Shown here: positions 1 through 8,854 of the stretch, piece by piece
Position numbering within the stretch: position 1 is the stretch's first letter
Layout of the letters: each line of letters begins with the position of its first letter
DNA from: Candidatus Hydrogenedens sp.
GTDB taxonomy: Bacteria; Hydrogenedentota; Hydrogenedentia; Hydrogenedentales; CAITNO01
Assembly (NCBI GenBank): GCA_012522755.1
Contig: JAAYJV010000065.1
Coordinates: 1 to 52,520 of the forward strand
DNA: 52,520 bases
Direction: 5' to 3'
The notes under the pieces: model-generated
What the model saw: only the letters and a program-made list of their open reading frames with translations
Database searches by the model: none
What the model was told of the DNA's origin: nothing
Program-made: the position numbers and the translations under genes

Positions 1-81
1 GGCGATTTGTCCCATGGATTGGCCGTCTACATAGCGTGCGGCCACGACACGCTTGCGAAGATCTGTTGATGTTGGTTTCAT
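1..81 (-). CDS. IS630-like transposase, N-terminal fragment cut by the window edge
   Basis: The minus strand has an ATG at 81 and stays open to base 1, giving 27 residues that begin MKPTSTDLRKRVVAARYVDG and continue QSMGQIA. A short lead, then D-L-R-K-R-V-V and a G-x-S-x-x-x-I-A helix-turn-helix, is typical of the N-terminal helix-turn-helix of IS630/Tc1-like transposases. The catalytic DDE part lies outside the window. Bases 82-234 should hold the element end, but I could not define a terminal inverted repeat or target duplication. The family call rests only on this short N-terminus. Confidence 0.55.
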   Translation of the reverse strand, partial: MKPTSTDLRKRVVAARYVDGQSMGQIA

Positions 82-234
82 ACCCACAGTATATCATCGT
101 AGGCATATAAAATTAAAATGCTCTAAGTGATGAAAAATCAAAACCTAATCTGGATAAAGAGTGCTTTTGTATGCCTTTTCGGTGTTGTTTTGCCTGACTG
201 CAATAGCCATCAGGCTGAGATCTGTGTGATCGGC

Positions 235-1923
235 TCAGGCGGATCGCAGATCTTCCAGAATGAGTTGAATCGTTGTATTTCCGTTAAAGGTATTGAAGTG
301 GGGAGAAAAGACCAGATCCATTTTGCGGGGCAGCGAAGTGCTGCAAAAGCGTTCAGCCTTGTAAAAACCGAGTACGCAATGGGTGGTATCATTCTGATGC
401 ACAAAGAATTTCAGATGCTGTTCTTTGAGGACCTGCACGGATTCAGGGACGAGTTCTACGCCAAAAGCGCAGAAGACCGGTTCGGGATTGTTCTGGCCGA
501 AGGGCTCCATTTTTTCCAGTGCCCGGACAAAGGCATGGTCGATCTGGCTCAAGCTCACCGGCGCGTCAATGGTGATCTGGGTTTTGAGTTTTTCGGTTCC
601 CAGCTGCAAAGTGGCCTGTTTCTCAAAGGCATAGCGGAACTCATCGAGTGCTTCCGGTTTCAGGGTCACGCCGGCGGCGGCTTTATGCCCTCCATAGCGT
701 ACCAGATATTCGGCACAGGCGTTCAGTGCGGTGATCATGTCAAATTCAGGGATACTGCGGCCTGAGCCGTGGAGCATCCCGTCTTCACCCAGACAGCAGA
801 TGATGACGGGACGGCGGTAGCGGCTGAGAATACGGGAGGCCACAATGCCGATGACGCCCTGATGCCATTCATCTCTGCAAAGGACGATGGAACGCTGTTC
901 TTCCTTGAAAAAAGGATCCAGAATCTGGCGGGACTCATCATAAATAGCCTGTTCAATGGCCCGACGTTCTTCATTGATTTCGTTCAGTCGTCTGGCCAGT
1001 TCCGTCGCCTCCCGGGCATCTTCGCTTAAAAGCAATTTCAGCGCATCGTGGCCTGTTTCCATCCTTCCGGCTGCATTGAGACGGGGTCCCAGTTGATAAC
1101 CGATTTTCTGGGCCGTCACCTGGCTGATATGAAAGCGCGATGCCTGGGCCAGTTTCGCGATGCCCAGCCGCTGATGCTTTATCATGTGGCGCAGTCCCAG
1201 GGAAACGATGGTCCGGTTTTCCTCCAGCAGCGGAACGATATCGCTGACTGTCCCCAGAGCGGCAATATCCAGATCGTTGGGAGTGCCGTTGAGTGCCATG
1301 GCAAGCTTGAACGCTACGCCTGCACCCGCCAGCATATAAGTGGGATGGTCAGGGCTTGTGCGCTTGGGATTGATGACAGCCAGTGCCGGAGGCAGCGTGT
1401 CCTCCAGGCTGTGATGGTCTGTCACAATGAGATCGATGCCCAGCTCCAGCGCCTTTTCAGCCGCCTCATGGGCGCTCGTCCCGTTGTCCACAGTGATGAT
1501 CAGCTGATGCCCCTCGTCACGGGCTTTTTCCACCCTGGCCGGGGTCAGTCCGTAGCCTTCGGAAAAGCGGTCGGGCATGTCATTACTGACCTGCTTGAGC
1601 CCGAAACGATGCAGCGCTCTGGTGAGCAGGGCTGTGGCGGTGATGCCATCGACATCATAATCCCCGAAAACCAATACGGAATCGTTGTTTTTCCGGGCGA
1701 GGAGAATACGGTCAACAGCCTGAGACATATCCGGCAGCTCAAAGGGTGAGGAAAGATGGGCCAGACGGGGGTTGAGAAAATCAAGAATCTTTTCGGCCGT
1801 GTCGGCTCCCCGCAGTTTGAGCAGATGAGCCAGAAGAGGGTTGACGCCGGCACTTTCGGCAAGAGGCGCACAGCTGGCATGATCAAATTCCGCAATCATC
1901 CACTGGTGAAGGGATTCGGTCAT
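235..1923 (-). CDS. recJ: single-stranded-DNA-specific exonuclease RecJ
   Basis: A 5'-3' single-strand DNA exonuclease of the DHH phosphoesterase superfamily, acting in recombination and mismatch/base-excision repair in the cytoplasm. The 562 residues match the usual length. Visible metal-binding motifs are DYDVDG at about 88-93, VDNG at about 145-148, TDHH at about 168-171, the GTVSD motif at about 224-228 and the DHHA1 motif YGGHKAAAG in the C-terminal half. All catalytic motifs look intact. The start overlaps the end of cmk by four bases (ATGA), so translation is probably coupled. It is the last gene of the dapL-ptsN-cmk-recJ unit. No clear Rho-independent terminator follows it before the transposase fragment. 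Confidence 0.95.
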   Translation of the reverse strand: MTESLHQWMIAEFDHASCAPLAESAGVNPLLAHLLKLRGADTAEKILDFLNPRLAHLSSPFELPDMSQAVDRILLARKNNDSVLVFGDYDVDGITATALLTRALHRFGLKQVSNDMPDRFSEGYGLTPARVEKARDEGHQLIITVDNGTSAHEAAEKALELGIDLIVTDHHSLEDTLPPALAVINPKRTSPDHPTYMLAGAGVAFKLAMALNGTPNDLDIAALGTVSDIVPLLEENRTIVSLGLRHMIKHQRLGIAKLAQASRFHISQVTAQKIGYQLGPRLNAAGRMETGHDALKLLLSEDAREATELARRLNEINEERRAIEQAIYDESRQILDPFFKEEQRSIVLCRDEWHQGVIGIVASRILSRYRRPVIICCLGEDGMLHGSGRSIPEFDMITALNACAEYLVRYGGHKAAAGVTLKPEALDEFRYAFEKQATLQLGTEKLKTQITIDAPVSLSQIDHAFVRALEKMEPFGQNNPEPVFCAFGVELVPESVQVLKEQHLKFFVHQNDTTHCVLGFYKAERFCSTSLPRKMDLVFSPHFNTFNGNTTIQLILEDLRSA

Positions 1924-2615
1924 GGGCTCAACCGTTCCAGAGCCAGCTTCACAATGCTTTCAATGACCTGTTCAGGTGTCTTTGTTGTTGTATCGAGGAG
2001 CACGGCATCGTCGGCGGGACGGAGCGGCGATTCAGCGCGTTTCATATTATTTTCATCGCGCTCACGAATCTCCCGATGGAGCAGCTCCCGATCCACAGTA
2101 AGCCCTTTGGCTTCCATCTCCAGAGCCCGCCGCTCCACTCTACAGTCCAGGGAAGCATCGAGATAAATTTTGCACAGGGCATCGGGAAAAACGACAGTAC
2201 CCATATCGCGGCCTTCGGCGACGGTGGCCTGTTTGTGTCCGAATTGCTGCTGAAGGCCGACAAGATGACGACGCAGAGCGGGGATCTGGTCCAGATGAAA
2301 GATATGTCTGGTCACTTCCGGACTCCGTATGAGTTCGGACACATCTTCTCCGTCCAGAAAAATACGGGTGGAGCCCTCAATTTCTTTTTGCTCGTAGTTC
2401 ATGGCCACAGCGCAGCGGGTGAGCGCAGCCTCATCGTCCCAAGACAGATCATGTCGCATGGCGCGCAGAGTTGCAGCGCGGTACATGGCGCCTGTATCGA
2501 GAAAGGCGAAGCCCAGTCGCTTCGCAGCTGCTCTGGCGACGGTGCTTTTTCCGGCGCCGGCCGGCCCGTCAATGGCGACAATCCGGGTGCCTTCCTTTGG
2601 GATTTTATGACTCAT
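1920..2615 (-). CDS. cmk: cytidylate (CMP/dCMP) kinase
   Basis: Phosphorylates CMP and dCMP with ATP. The P-loop GPAGAGKST lies near residues 15-23, followed by FLDTGAMYRAATL, the EGRDMGTVVFP nucleotide-binding segment and the RERDENNMKRAESPL lid, all as in bacterial Cmk. I chose the ATG at 2615 (231 residues, about family length). An in-frame TTG at 2669 would add 18 residues with no homology-like pattern and overlap the preceding EIIA gene by eight bases. Neither start has a strong ribosome-binding site. It is followed by recJ with an ATGA overlap. Confidence 0.93.
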   Translation of the reverse strand: MSHKIPKEGTRIVAIDGPAGAGKSTVARAAAKRLGFAFLDTGAMYRAATLRAMRHDLSWDDEAALTRCAVAMNYEQKEIEGSTRIFLDGEDVSELIRSPEVTRHIFHLDQIPALRRHLVGLQQQFGHKQATVAEGRDMGTVVFPDALCKIYLDASLDCRVERRALEMEAKGLTVDRELLHREIRERDENNMKRAESPLRPADDAVLLDTTTKTPEQVIESIVKLALERLSP

Positions 2616-2661
2616 GCGATAATTTCTATAGTTGACAGTCGGTTCCGTAACAGTACGGGCT

Positions 2662-3114
2662 TCAATCAAGCCCCAGCAGGGTCGTCACTTCTTTCACGGA
2701 ACGGCAGGAAGCGAGGGCTGCGAAAGTTTTTTCTTCCCGAAGGGTCACCATGACTTTGGCCAGCAATCCCAGATAGGTTTTTCCCGAATCTCTGGGTGTG
2801 GCAAAGAGAACGATCACATAGACCGGTCTGTTGTCCAAGGCCTGAAAGTCGAGTCCGTCCGGGGCGATGCCGAGTGCTACTGTGGGCGACGTAACTTCTT
2901 CGATACGGACATGGGGCACGGCAACACCGTTTCCCAGCCCGGTGGTCTGAATCGCTTCGCGTTCATGAACAGCCCGGGTGAACAGTTCCTTGCTTTGTAT
3001 GGCGGGGTTTTTACACAACGCATCCACAAGAATGTCCAGGGCCTCATGTTTGGTAGCCCCGGAGGGGATAATTCGTATTTGGGAGGGTTCGATAAATTCC
3101 AGCCGTGTACTCAT
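2662..3114 (-). CDS. PTS EIIA domain protein (fructose/nitrogen type, PtsN-like)
   Basis: A 150-residue stand-alone EIIA of the fructose/mannitol/PtsN family. The phosphorylatable histidine is in GNGVAVPHVR (about His68), and the downstream pattern VYVIVLFATPRDSGKTYLGL fits the family core. No EIIB, EIIC, HPr or EI gene lies in the window, so a regulatory role is more likely than sugar import. It sits between dapL (24-bp gap) and cmk, presumably in one transcript. Whether it is PtsN itself or a paralogue cannot be decided here. Confidence 0.85.
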   Translation of the reverse strand: MSTRLEFIEPSQIRIIPSGATKHEALDILVDALCKNPAIQSKELFTRAVHEREAIQTTGLGNGVAVPHVRIEEVTSPTVALGIAPDGLDFQALDNRPVYVIVLFATPRDSGKTYLGLLAKVMVTLREEKTFAALASCRSVKEVTTLLGLD

Positions 3115-3138
3115 GGCAAGTGTGTCTGCATCCTGTAT

Positions 3139-4314
3139 TTAAAAAGAAAGAGATTTCAACCCGGTACGCATGCGAGCGAGTGCTTCGTCCAGTCGCTCAT
3201 CACTGACCGTAAGGGAGAATCGGACGAATCCTTCTCCATTCTCACCATAGGCCGCTCCAGGGGCCAGAACAACAGCACATTTTTCAAAGACCAGGTCGCA
3301 AAACTCAGCGGAAGTAAAGCCTTCAGGAACGGGAACCCAGAGATAGAAGGTTCCTTTGGGAGCATCAAAACGCCATCCCAGTTCGCGCAAAGTGGTGAGT
3401 ACTTTTTCACGGCGCTTGGAATACAGTTCCAGCATCTCCGCAATGAAGTCATCGCAGTTGTCCAGCGCTTCGATACCTGCATATTGGACCGCATTGAATA
3501 CGCCGCTGTCTGTATTGGCCTTGGATGTGGCAATGGCTTTGATGATCTCGGGATTTCCGCAGGCCATCCCGATGCGCCAGCCAGTCATGTTGTAGGGTTT
3601 GGAAAGAGAATTGAGTTCCACACCCACTTCTTTGGCACCGGGCGCATTCAAAAAGCTGAGCCGCTCCGTGCCGAAGACCACCTCGCTGTAAGGATTGTCA
3701 TAGCAAATCGCAATGCTGTATTCTTTGGCGAAAGCCACCAGATCATTGAGAAATTCAGGAGTAGCCACGGCGCCGGTGGGATTATTGGGATAGTTGAGAT
3801 AGAAAGCCGTGGCCTTTTTGGCTGTTTCAGAGGGAATGGCACTGAGATCGGGCAGAAAGTCATTTTCCGCGCGCATGGGCACGGGATGGGGCTCGGCGCC
3901 GACAAACCAGATACTCGGCTTGTAGCCCGGATAGCCCGGATCGGTGACCAGTACCGTGTCTCCGGGGTTGATCACGCCGAGAGCAAAGTGATGACAGCCT
4001 TCCTTGGAGCCGATGAGTGCGCAGATTTCTTTGCCGGGATCCAGATCAACACCATACAAGCGCTGGTACCACCTGGCCACGGATTCCCGAAAGGCGAACA
4101 TGCCCCATTCCTCATCGGTGGGATAACAATGATTACTCTTGTCCCGGGCGGCCTGGGCCAGTGCTTCCACAACATTGACCGGCGTGGCTTCCACGGGATC
4201 GCCAATGGCAAGGCTGATCACATCAATCCCGGCTTTGCGGGCCTCATTGATTTTGTTTCGAAGGGTCATGAACAAATAAGGCGGTATTTTACCAAGACGA
4301 TCTGCTATCTGCAT
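3139..4314 (-). CDS. dapL: LL-diaminopimelate aminotransferase-like PLP enzyme
   Basis: A fold-type I PLP aminotransferase of 391 residues. The start MQIADRLGKIPPYLF and the ISLAIGDP motif resemble DapL, which converts tetrahydrodipicolinate to LL-diaminopimelate for lysine and peptidoglycan synthesis. NYPNNPTGA (about 174-182), Asp206 in CYDNPYSE and the PLP lysine in LSKPYNMTGWRIG (about Lys239) are all present. The ribosome-binding site is GAGGAA upstream of the ATG, and a strong promoter lies at 4375-4403. Other class-I aminotransferases, including aspartate or alanine types, share these motifs, so substrate is inferred from the N-terminal signature. Confidence 0.82.
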   Translation of the reverse strand: MQIADRLGKIPPYLFMTLRNKINEARKAGIDVISLAIGDPVEATPVNVVEALAQAARDKSNHCYPTDEEWGMFAFRESVARWYQRLYGVDLDPGKEICALIGSKEGCHHFALGVINPGDTVLVTDPGYPGYKPSIWFVGAEPHPVPMRAENDFLPDLSAIPSETAKKATAFYLNYPNNPTGAVATPEFLNDLVAFAKEYSIAICYDNPYSEVVFGTERLSFLNAPGAKEVGVELNSLSKPYNMTGWRIGMACGNPEIIKAIATSKANTDSGVFNAVQYAGIEALDNCDDFIAEMLELYSKRREKVLTTLRELGWRFDAPKGTFYLWVPVPEGFTSAEFCDLVFEKCAVVLAPGAAYGENGEGFVRFSLTVSDERLDEALARMRTGLKSLSF

Positions 4315-4374
4315 GGAATTTCCTCTTCTATCATGTAATGCTATGGGTTACTGTCGTCGGGAGTGTATGATGGG

Positions 4375-4403
4375 ATTATAATGGTACTGTTGTGACAAGT
4401 CAA
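4375..4403 (-). promoter_or_regulatory. sigma-70 type promoter of the dapL-cmk-recJ unit
   Basis: Read on the minus strand, TTGACT (4403-4398) and TATAAT (4380-4375) are separated by exactly 17 bases. The -10 lies about 60 bases upstream of the dapL start. This is the best promoter match in the window. Confidence 0.8.
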
Positions 4404-4423
4404 TTGATCCGGGATGAAGCAAG

Positions 4424-5488
4424 TCAGGGGCATCCCAGATGTTTTTCCAGAAATTCATAGGCGGCCATCCGTTCCGTCTTGGGAAAATCATGTTCCGCAT
4501 TGGGATAATGGTCTTCAATGAGTCTGTCCGGGCTGAAAAGGGCATAAATCTTTTTGGCGGCACTGACACTTTCTTTCACCCCTACAGGCTCAAAATTGTC
4601 GTCGTGGAGGGGCGCATTGATAAAGAGAGGCCTGGGCGCCAGAGCACCGAGTACTTCCGGGAAGTCAAAGGGCATCCGTTCCGGATCATGCTTGTATTCC
4701 GTGGTGATGAGCGGCATATAGCCATCATGGGACCAGCCCTTGAGATTGCCGTTCTTATAGTGCGGGAAGGCTGTGAAACCGCAACTGGTGACGAGTACCC
4801 GGATCCGTTCATCAAAGGCTCCGACAAAAAGCGTGTTATGTCCGCCCAGCGAGTGGCCGATACAGCCGATACGTTCCCCGTCCACTTCCTCCAGGCTCTG
4901 CAGCAGATCCACTGCACGGATATGATTCCAGATGCCTTTCATGGTGCAGCTCACATAGCCCTGTTCATAAAGAAGGGTTCGCGATTCCACATCATCCCCG
5001 AAGCCGGGATAATCGGGAGCGAGTACGACATAGCCTTTTTCAGCCAGTTCCTGCCCGTAGTTTCTGTTGGTTTTTTCACCTTCGCCGGCGACTACACGTT
5101 TTCCCAGAGGCGAGGTGGGGTGCAGGCTGAGAATTGCGGGCCGTTTCCCGTCGGCATCTTTGGGCAGATAAAGAAAAGCGTGAACCGGACTTCCCGGTGC
5201 GCTTTGATAGCAGATCAGCTTTCGGACAGTTCCGGGAAACTCCTCCGACTCCAGCTCCGTCCATTCCGGTGCCTGGCTGCGATCCGCTTCGGGCAAGGGG
5301 CCCATGACTTTCTGCATGTTCTTCAAAATATGGTCGCGCCGGATGGACCATTGCTCCACCGTGTCAATCGTCACGTGCTCCCCATCCTCATTCAGATAAT
5401 AGAGGAGATCGCTTTTGTCCGCATAAAAGGGTACAGTGTCCAGCTCTGCAAAGGCCATTACTGTCAACAGAGTGATGAAAGCAGTCAT
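4424..5488 (-). CDS. exported alpha/beta hydrolase (acetyl-esterase/dienelactone-hydrolase-like)
   Basis: A 354-residue alpha/beta-hydrolase. A short hydrophobic start (MTAFITLLTVMAFA) suggests a signal peptide. The nucleophile elbow is GHSLGGHN, preceded by VVLAPDYPGFGDD. Candidate acid and histidine lie in NAPLHDDNFEP and PNAEHDFP. The architecture resembles secreted carbohydrate acetyl-esterases (CE7/CE15-like or Abhydrolase_7). The substrate is unknown. The ribosome-binding site TTGGAGG is well spaced. It starts three bases after the methyltransferase stop, so it ends the proA-nadD-yqeK unit. Confidence 0.8.
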   Translation of the reverse strand: MTAFITLLTVMAFAELDTVPFYADKSDLLYYLNEDGEHVTIDTVEQWSIRRDHILKNMQKVMGPLPEADRSQAPEWTELESEEFPGTVRKLICYQSAPGSPVHAFLYLPKDADGKRPAILSLHPTSPLGKRVVAGEGEKTNRNYGQELAEKGYVVLAPDYPGFGDDVESRTLLYEQGYVSCTMKGIWNHIRAVDLLQSLEEVDGERIGCIGHSLGGHNTLFVGAFDERIRVLVTSCGFTAFPHYKNGNLKGWSHDGYMPLITTEYKHDPERMPFDFPEVLGALAPRPLFINAPLHDDNFEPVGVKESVSAAKKIYALFSPDRLIEDHYPNAEHDFPKTERMAAYEFLEKHLGCP

Positions 5489-5491
5489 AGG

Positions 5492-6274
5492 TTATCCTCC
5501 AAGGAGTTGACGAATATTTTTGTCTATGGATTCAAATTTTTTCGCAATGGATCTGTCGCCGTCTTTCACAGCCACCAGTTCCAGACGGGCACTCCTGCGG
5601 CTGGCCTCATGCCAGGTATAAGCATCTCTTACAGCCAGGAGGGTGAGCCCCGCTTTGGCAACGGCTTTCTCCAGAAATTCCCGGGAATAAATGCGTTCCC
5701 GAGTCACGGAAAGCTCTCCGGCGTTGACACGGATACTTGTTTCGCAAACCCGGCTCTCCGGATCCCAGGCGCTGTGCCATCGACTTTTGAAGTGGCCGAA
5801 GTCTTCGCTCCAGCCGGTATTGTCGAAATGGGCCGTGATCATGCGTTCGGTAACCACATCAAAATACACCAGTCCACCGGAGACCAGCGTATCGGAAAAA
5901 GACTGGATGGCCTGTTCCACATCGGTTTCCGTGAGCAGGAAATTGAGGGAATCAAAGAGACAGGTGATCATGTGAATGCTTCGGGAGAAGGGCAGTGCGC
6001 ACATGGTGGATTGCAGGAGTGGCGAGATCTGTCGCTGGCGGCCAGCCACTTCCAGCATGGACCGGGACAGATCCGTCCCGACAGAATTCCATCCATGTTT
6101 ACTCAAAAGCTCAATGAGCGTCCCTGTACCACATCCCACATCGAGATGCAGAAAAGGCCGTGGCAGCAGCAGTGAGAGATGATCAGCAATCCTCTCCCAG
6201 CGCACATAATTCACGTGCTCCATCATCTGGTCATAATAGTGGGCTATGGGTGCGAAGTCGTCGTTTTGTTTCAC
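5492..6274 (-). CDS. class I SAM-dependent methyltransferase
   Basis: A 260-residue Rossmann-fold methyltransferase. Motif I is LDVGCGTGTLIELL at about 44-57, followed by GTDLSRSMLEVA (motif II) and a TCLFDSLNFLL segment typical of the Methyltransf_11/25 group. The start is a GTG whose GTGA overlaps the yqeK stop, with AGAGGA just upstream. The substrate cannot be inferred. Similar methyltransferases are common in nadD-yqeK neighbourhoods without an assigned role. Confidence 0.85.
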   Translation of the reverse strand: MKQNDDFAPIAHYYDQMMEHVNYVRWERIADHLSLLLPRPFLHLDVGCGTGTLIELLSKHGWNSVGTDLSRSMLEVAGRQRQISPLLQSTMCALPFSRSIHMITCLFDSLNFLLTETDVEQAIQSFSDTLVSGGLVYFDVVTERMITAHFDNTGWSEDFGHFKSRWHSAWDPESRVCETSIRVNAGELSVTRERIYSREFLEKAVAKAGLTLLAVRDAYTWHEASRRSARLELVAVKDGDRSIAKKFESIDKNIRQLLGG

Positions 6275-6855
6275 ATGTTTCCTCTTGTTTTCAACCAGAT
6301 TAAAAAAGCTTTGGTATCAGGATCCACCACAGCCTGGAGGCGAATCCAAGCGTGGCGTATTTCAGCAACGTAGAGCAGGGCGGCCTCAAAGCCTTCCAGT
6401 CGCAACAGCTTCCGGGCTTTTTCCGCCTCGGGAAAAGAGCGTGAAGGTTCGGCGAAATCGGCTACAAAGAGGGCCTGACCCAGTAATCCCAGGCCGGGTC
6501 GTCCGGTTGTATGCCAGTAAATGGCTTCATATACCTCTTCGCTCACATCCAGTTCCCGGCGACACCATTCGGCCGCCAGGGGCCCATGGAGCAAAAGGGC
6601 TTCCCGCATCTGCGTCTCACTCATGATTATGCGATACTTGCGGGCTTCTTTCCAAAGAGATGCCGCTTCGTGGTCCCGATAAAAATCATGAAAAAGTCCG
6701 GCTGTGACCGCATCGCCATGATCCACGCCCAGTGACGGTGCGAAAGAGGAGAGATATTCCGCTGTAAACACACTGTGAGACATACGCTCCGGAGTGAGGC
6801 GTTCCCGCAGCAGTTTCAGCCAGGCTCTCGCCGACGGTTCTTCCGCTATGGGCAT
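6271..6855 (-). CDS. yqeK: HD-domain symmetrical diadenosine-tetraphosphatase, YqeK family
   Basis: An HD-superfamily phosphohydrolase of 194 residues that in this family cleaves Ap4A symmetrically. Metal ligands are visible as His27 (RMSHSVFTAEYL), HD56-57 (LFHDF), His90 and the signature YWHTTGRPGLGLLGQALFVADFAEP (His115 onward). This matches YqeK, which normally sits directly after nadD, as it does here with a 10-base overlap. Translation appears coupled on both sides. Confidence 0.88.
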   Translation of the reverse strand: MPIAEEPSARAWLKLLRERLTPERMSHSVFTAEYLSSFAPSLGVDHGDAVTAGLFHDFYRDHEAASLWKEARKYRIIMSETQMREALLLHGPLAAEWCRRELDVSEEVYEAIYWHTTGRPGLGLLGQALFVADFAEPSRSFPEAEKARKLLRLEGFEAALLYVAEIRHAWIRLQAVVDPDTKAFLIWLKTRGNM

Positions 6856-7442
6856 GATTGGTACAGTCTTTCACGTTGAATGATTTCGCAGACGCCCGCC
6901 GGCAGCATGTCACTGACTTCCTTGCCTTCCTGTATCCGCCGGCGTATGGCTGATGAAGAGATATGACAAGGCTCCATATGCAACAGCGCCGCATGACCAT
7001 GCAATATTTCCGGCAGAGGCTCCATGCAGTCCGGCCGCGGAGCAATCAGCAGAGCCGCCTGTTCCAGAATTTTCCCGGGCTCTCTCCAGCGGGGGAGATC
7101 CAATGCTGAATCATAACCTATGATAAAGAAGAGCTCACTTTGGGGGTCTTCTTCGTGCAGTGTTTTCAGGGTATCCGCTGTATAGGAATAGCCCTTCCGG
7201 TCGAGCTCCACCCGGCTGATCTGAAAGGCGGGCGTATCGGCGATGGCCGCTTCCGTCATGGCCAGGCGAAGAGATACGTCCGTGAGGCTGTTGTTTATTT
7301 TATGAGGCGGATTGGCGGCCACCACAAAGAGAATCTTGTCCAGAGCAGCCTGTTCCAGGGCGGCCCGGGCAATAGCCAGATGGCCTTTGTGGATGGGGTC
7401 GAAAGTACCGCCTAAAATACCTGTACGCCTGGAGTTATTCAC
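6846..7442 (-). CDS. nadD: nicotinate-nucleotide adenylyltransferase
   Basis: Transfers AMP from ATP to nicotinate mononucleotide in NAD synthesis. The nucleotidyltransferase signature GGTFDPIHKGH is at about residues 11-21, and the C-terminal ISSSAIRRRI motif is present. At 198 residues it has the usual length. The start is a GTG at 7442, eight bases inside the end of proA. It is part of the tightly overlapped proA-nadD-yqeK arrangement. Confidence 0.93.
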   Translation of the reverse strand: MNNSRRTGILGGTFDPIHKGHLAIARAALEQAALDKILFVVAANPPHKINNSLTDVSLRLAMTEAAIADTPAFQISRVELDRKGYSYTADTLKTLHEEDPQSELFFIIGYDSALDLPRWREPGKILEQAALLIAPRPDCMEPLPEILHGHAALLHMEPCHISSSAIRRRIQEGKEVSDMLPAGVCEIIQRERLYQSCP

Positions 7443-8688
7443 GCACCTGACCTGTTCCGCGGATTACATATTTCAAAGAGGTGAGCCCTTCGAGCGCCAT
7501 GGGGCCGCGACAGTGGAGTTTGTCGGTGCTGATGCCTATTTCCGCGCCCAGGCCGAATTCAAAGCCATCGGTGAAGCGTGTGGAGGCATTGACATAGACC
7601 GTTGCGCTGTCCACTTCATCAAGAAAACGCTCGGCAAAGAGATAACTTTCCGTAATGATCGCATCAGAATGATGGCTGCCGAAGTCATTGATATGGGCGA
7701 CGGCTTCCTCAAAAGAAGAGACGATTTTGATGGAGAGTATTTTGTCCAGGTATTCAGTTTCCCAGTCTTCGTCTGAGGCGGGTGCACAGTCTATAAGCTG
7801 GCGGCTCCGTTCGCAGCCGCGCAGCTCACAGCTTTCCTTCTGCAAAGCTTCGGCCAGTGCGGGCAGCTGTAAAGGGGCGACGGCTTCATGGACCAGTAAT
7901 GTTTCCATGGCATTGCAGACGCCCGGACGTTGCAGCTTCGCATTGAGCACGACCTGACGGGCCATGTCCGGATCGGCATCTTCATGCAGATAGGTGTGGC
8001 AGATTCCATCCAGATGAGCAACAACGGGAATGCGCGATTCTTCATAAATACGGGCAATGAGACTTTTGCCGCCTCGAGGAACGATAACGTCCACATATTT
8101 GTCCATCTTCAGGATCTCGCCGACGGCTGCGCGGTCTGTGGTGGTGACAATCTGAATGGCGTGGGCGGGTACTCCGGCCGCTTCCGCTCCGGCACTGAAG
8201 ATGTTGGCAATGGCGATATTGGAATGAATGGCTTCGGAACCGCCACGCAACAAGGTGGCATTGCCCGATTTCAGACAGAGGGCGGCCGCATCCGCTGTCA
8301 CATTGGGGCGGCTCTCATAAATGATGCCCACGACACCTAAAGGCTGGCGGATCTGAGCAATGCGCAGACCGTTGGCATGCACGTACTGATGCACAATGTC
8401 GCCCACAGGATCGGGCAGTGCAGCCACTACTTCCAGACCTTCGGCCATGGCATCGATACGGTCATCGGTCAGTTCCAGGCGGTCCAGCATGGCTGCGGAA
8501 AGGCCTTTCTCACGGCCTGCTTCCAGATCGAGGGCGTTGGCTGCTTTGATCTCCGCTTTTGCATCCCGGAGATCACGGGCCACACGACGCAAGGCCTCGT
8601 CCTTGACACCACGGGAAAGCGAACGGAGCGCATTGGATGCCTGCCGGGCCTGTCGTCCCAGTTGTAAAAGTTCCTGCTGTAAACTCAT
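7435..8688 (-). CDS. proA: gamma-glutamyl phosphate reductase
   Basis: The NADPH-dependent second step of proline synthesis, reducing glutamyl-5-phosphate to the semialdehyde. The 417 residues are full length. IYESRPNVTADAAALCLKSG and VIVPRGGKSLI are typical of ProA, and the catalytic cysteine lies in RPGVCNAMETLLVH. The C-terminus HCRGPMALEGLTSLKYVIRG is the conserved ProA end. It is the first gene of the 8688-4424 unit. No proB is present in the window. Confidence 0.96.
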   Translation of the reverse strand: MSLQQELLQLGRQARQASNALRSLSRGVKDEALRRVARDLRDAKAEIKAANALDLEAGREKGLSAAMLDRLELTDDRIDAMAEGLEVVAALPDPVGDIVHQYVHANGLRIAQIRQPLGVVGIIYESRPNVTADAAALCLKSGNATLLRGGSEAIHSNIAIANIFSAGAEAAGVPAHAIQIVTTTDRAAVGEILKMDKYVDVIVPRGGKSLIARIYEESRIPVVAHLDGICHTYLHEDADPDMARQVVLNAKLQRPGVCNAMETLLVHEAVAPLQLPALAEALQKESCELRGCERSRQLIDCAPASDEDWETEYLDKILSIKIVSSFEEAVAHINDFGSHHSDAIITESYLFAERFLDEVDSATVYVNASTRFTDGFEFGLGAEIGISTDKLHCRGPMALEGLTSLKYVIRGTGQVRE

Positions 8689-8712
8689 TTGTATGGTTCC
8701 CTTTGCTTCGAT

Positions 8713-8750
8713 CCGATAAAAATATCGGCCAGTGTTTCAGTGTAAACACT
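8713..8750 (-). promoter_or_regulatory. two perfect inverted repeats upstream of proA
   Basis: CCGATA-AAAA-TATCGG (8713-8728) and AGTGTTT-N6-AAACACT (8731-8750) lie side by side, 25 to 62 bases before the proA start. A -10-like CATAAT sits just upstream on the minus strand. The larger palindrome looks like a repressor operator and the smaller like an mRNA hairpin. The binding factor is unknown. Confidence 0.45.
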
Positions 8751-8854
8751 ATTATGCCATCTTTGGCAAGTAAAAACAGCTTCTTACAAAAGAAGGGCCT
8801 GAATCAGGGGTGAAAGGTGATTTGTTGTCCTTTTCAGTCGTGGAACCACGAAGT

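Noticed and set aside
127-765. 212-codon plus-strand ORF opposite recJ
   Set aside because: It lies antisense to the RecJ coding region, which has all catalytic motifs. The translation shows no domain-like pattern.
2632-4338. 568-codon plus-strand ORF over dapL and the EIIA gene
   Set aside because: Antisense shadow of dapL and the EIIA gene in their biased frame; both real genes carry active-site motifs.
4439-6175. 578-codon plus-strand ORF over the esterase and methyltransferase
   Set aside because: Antisense shadow. It covers two motif-bearing minus-strand genes and lacks its own motifs.
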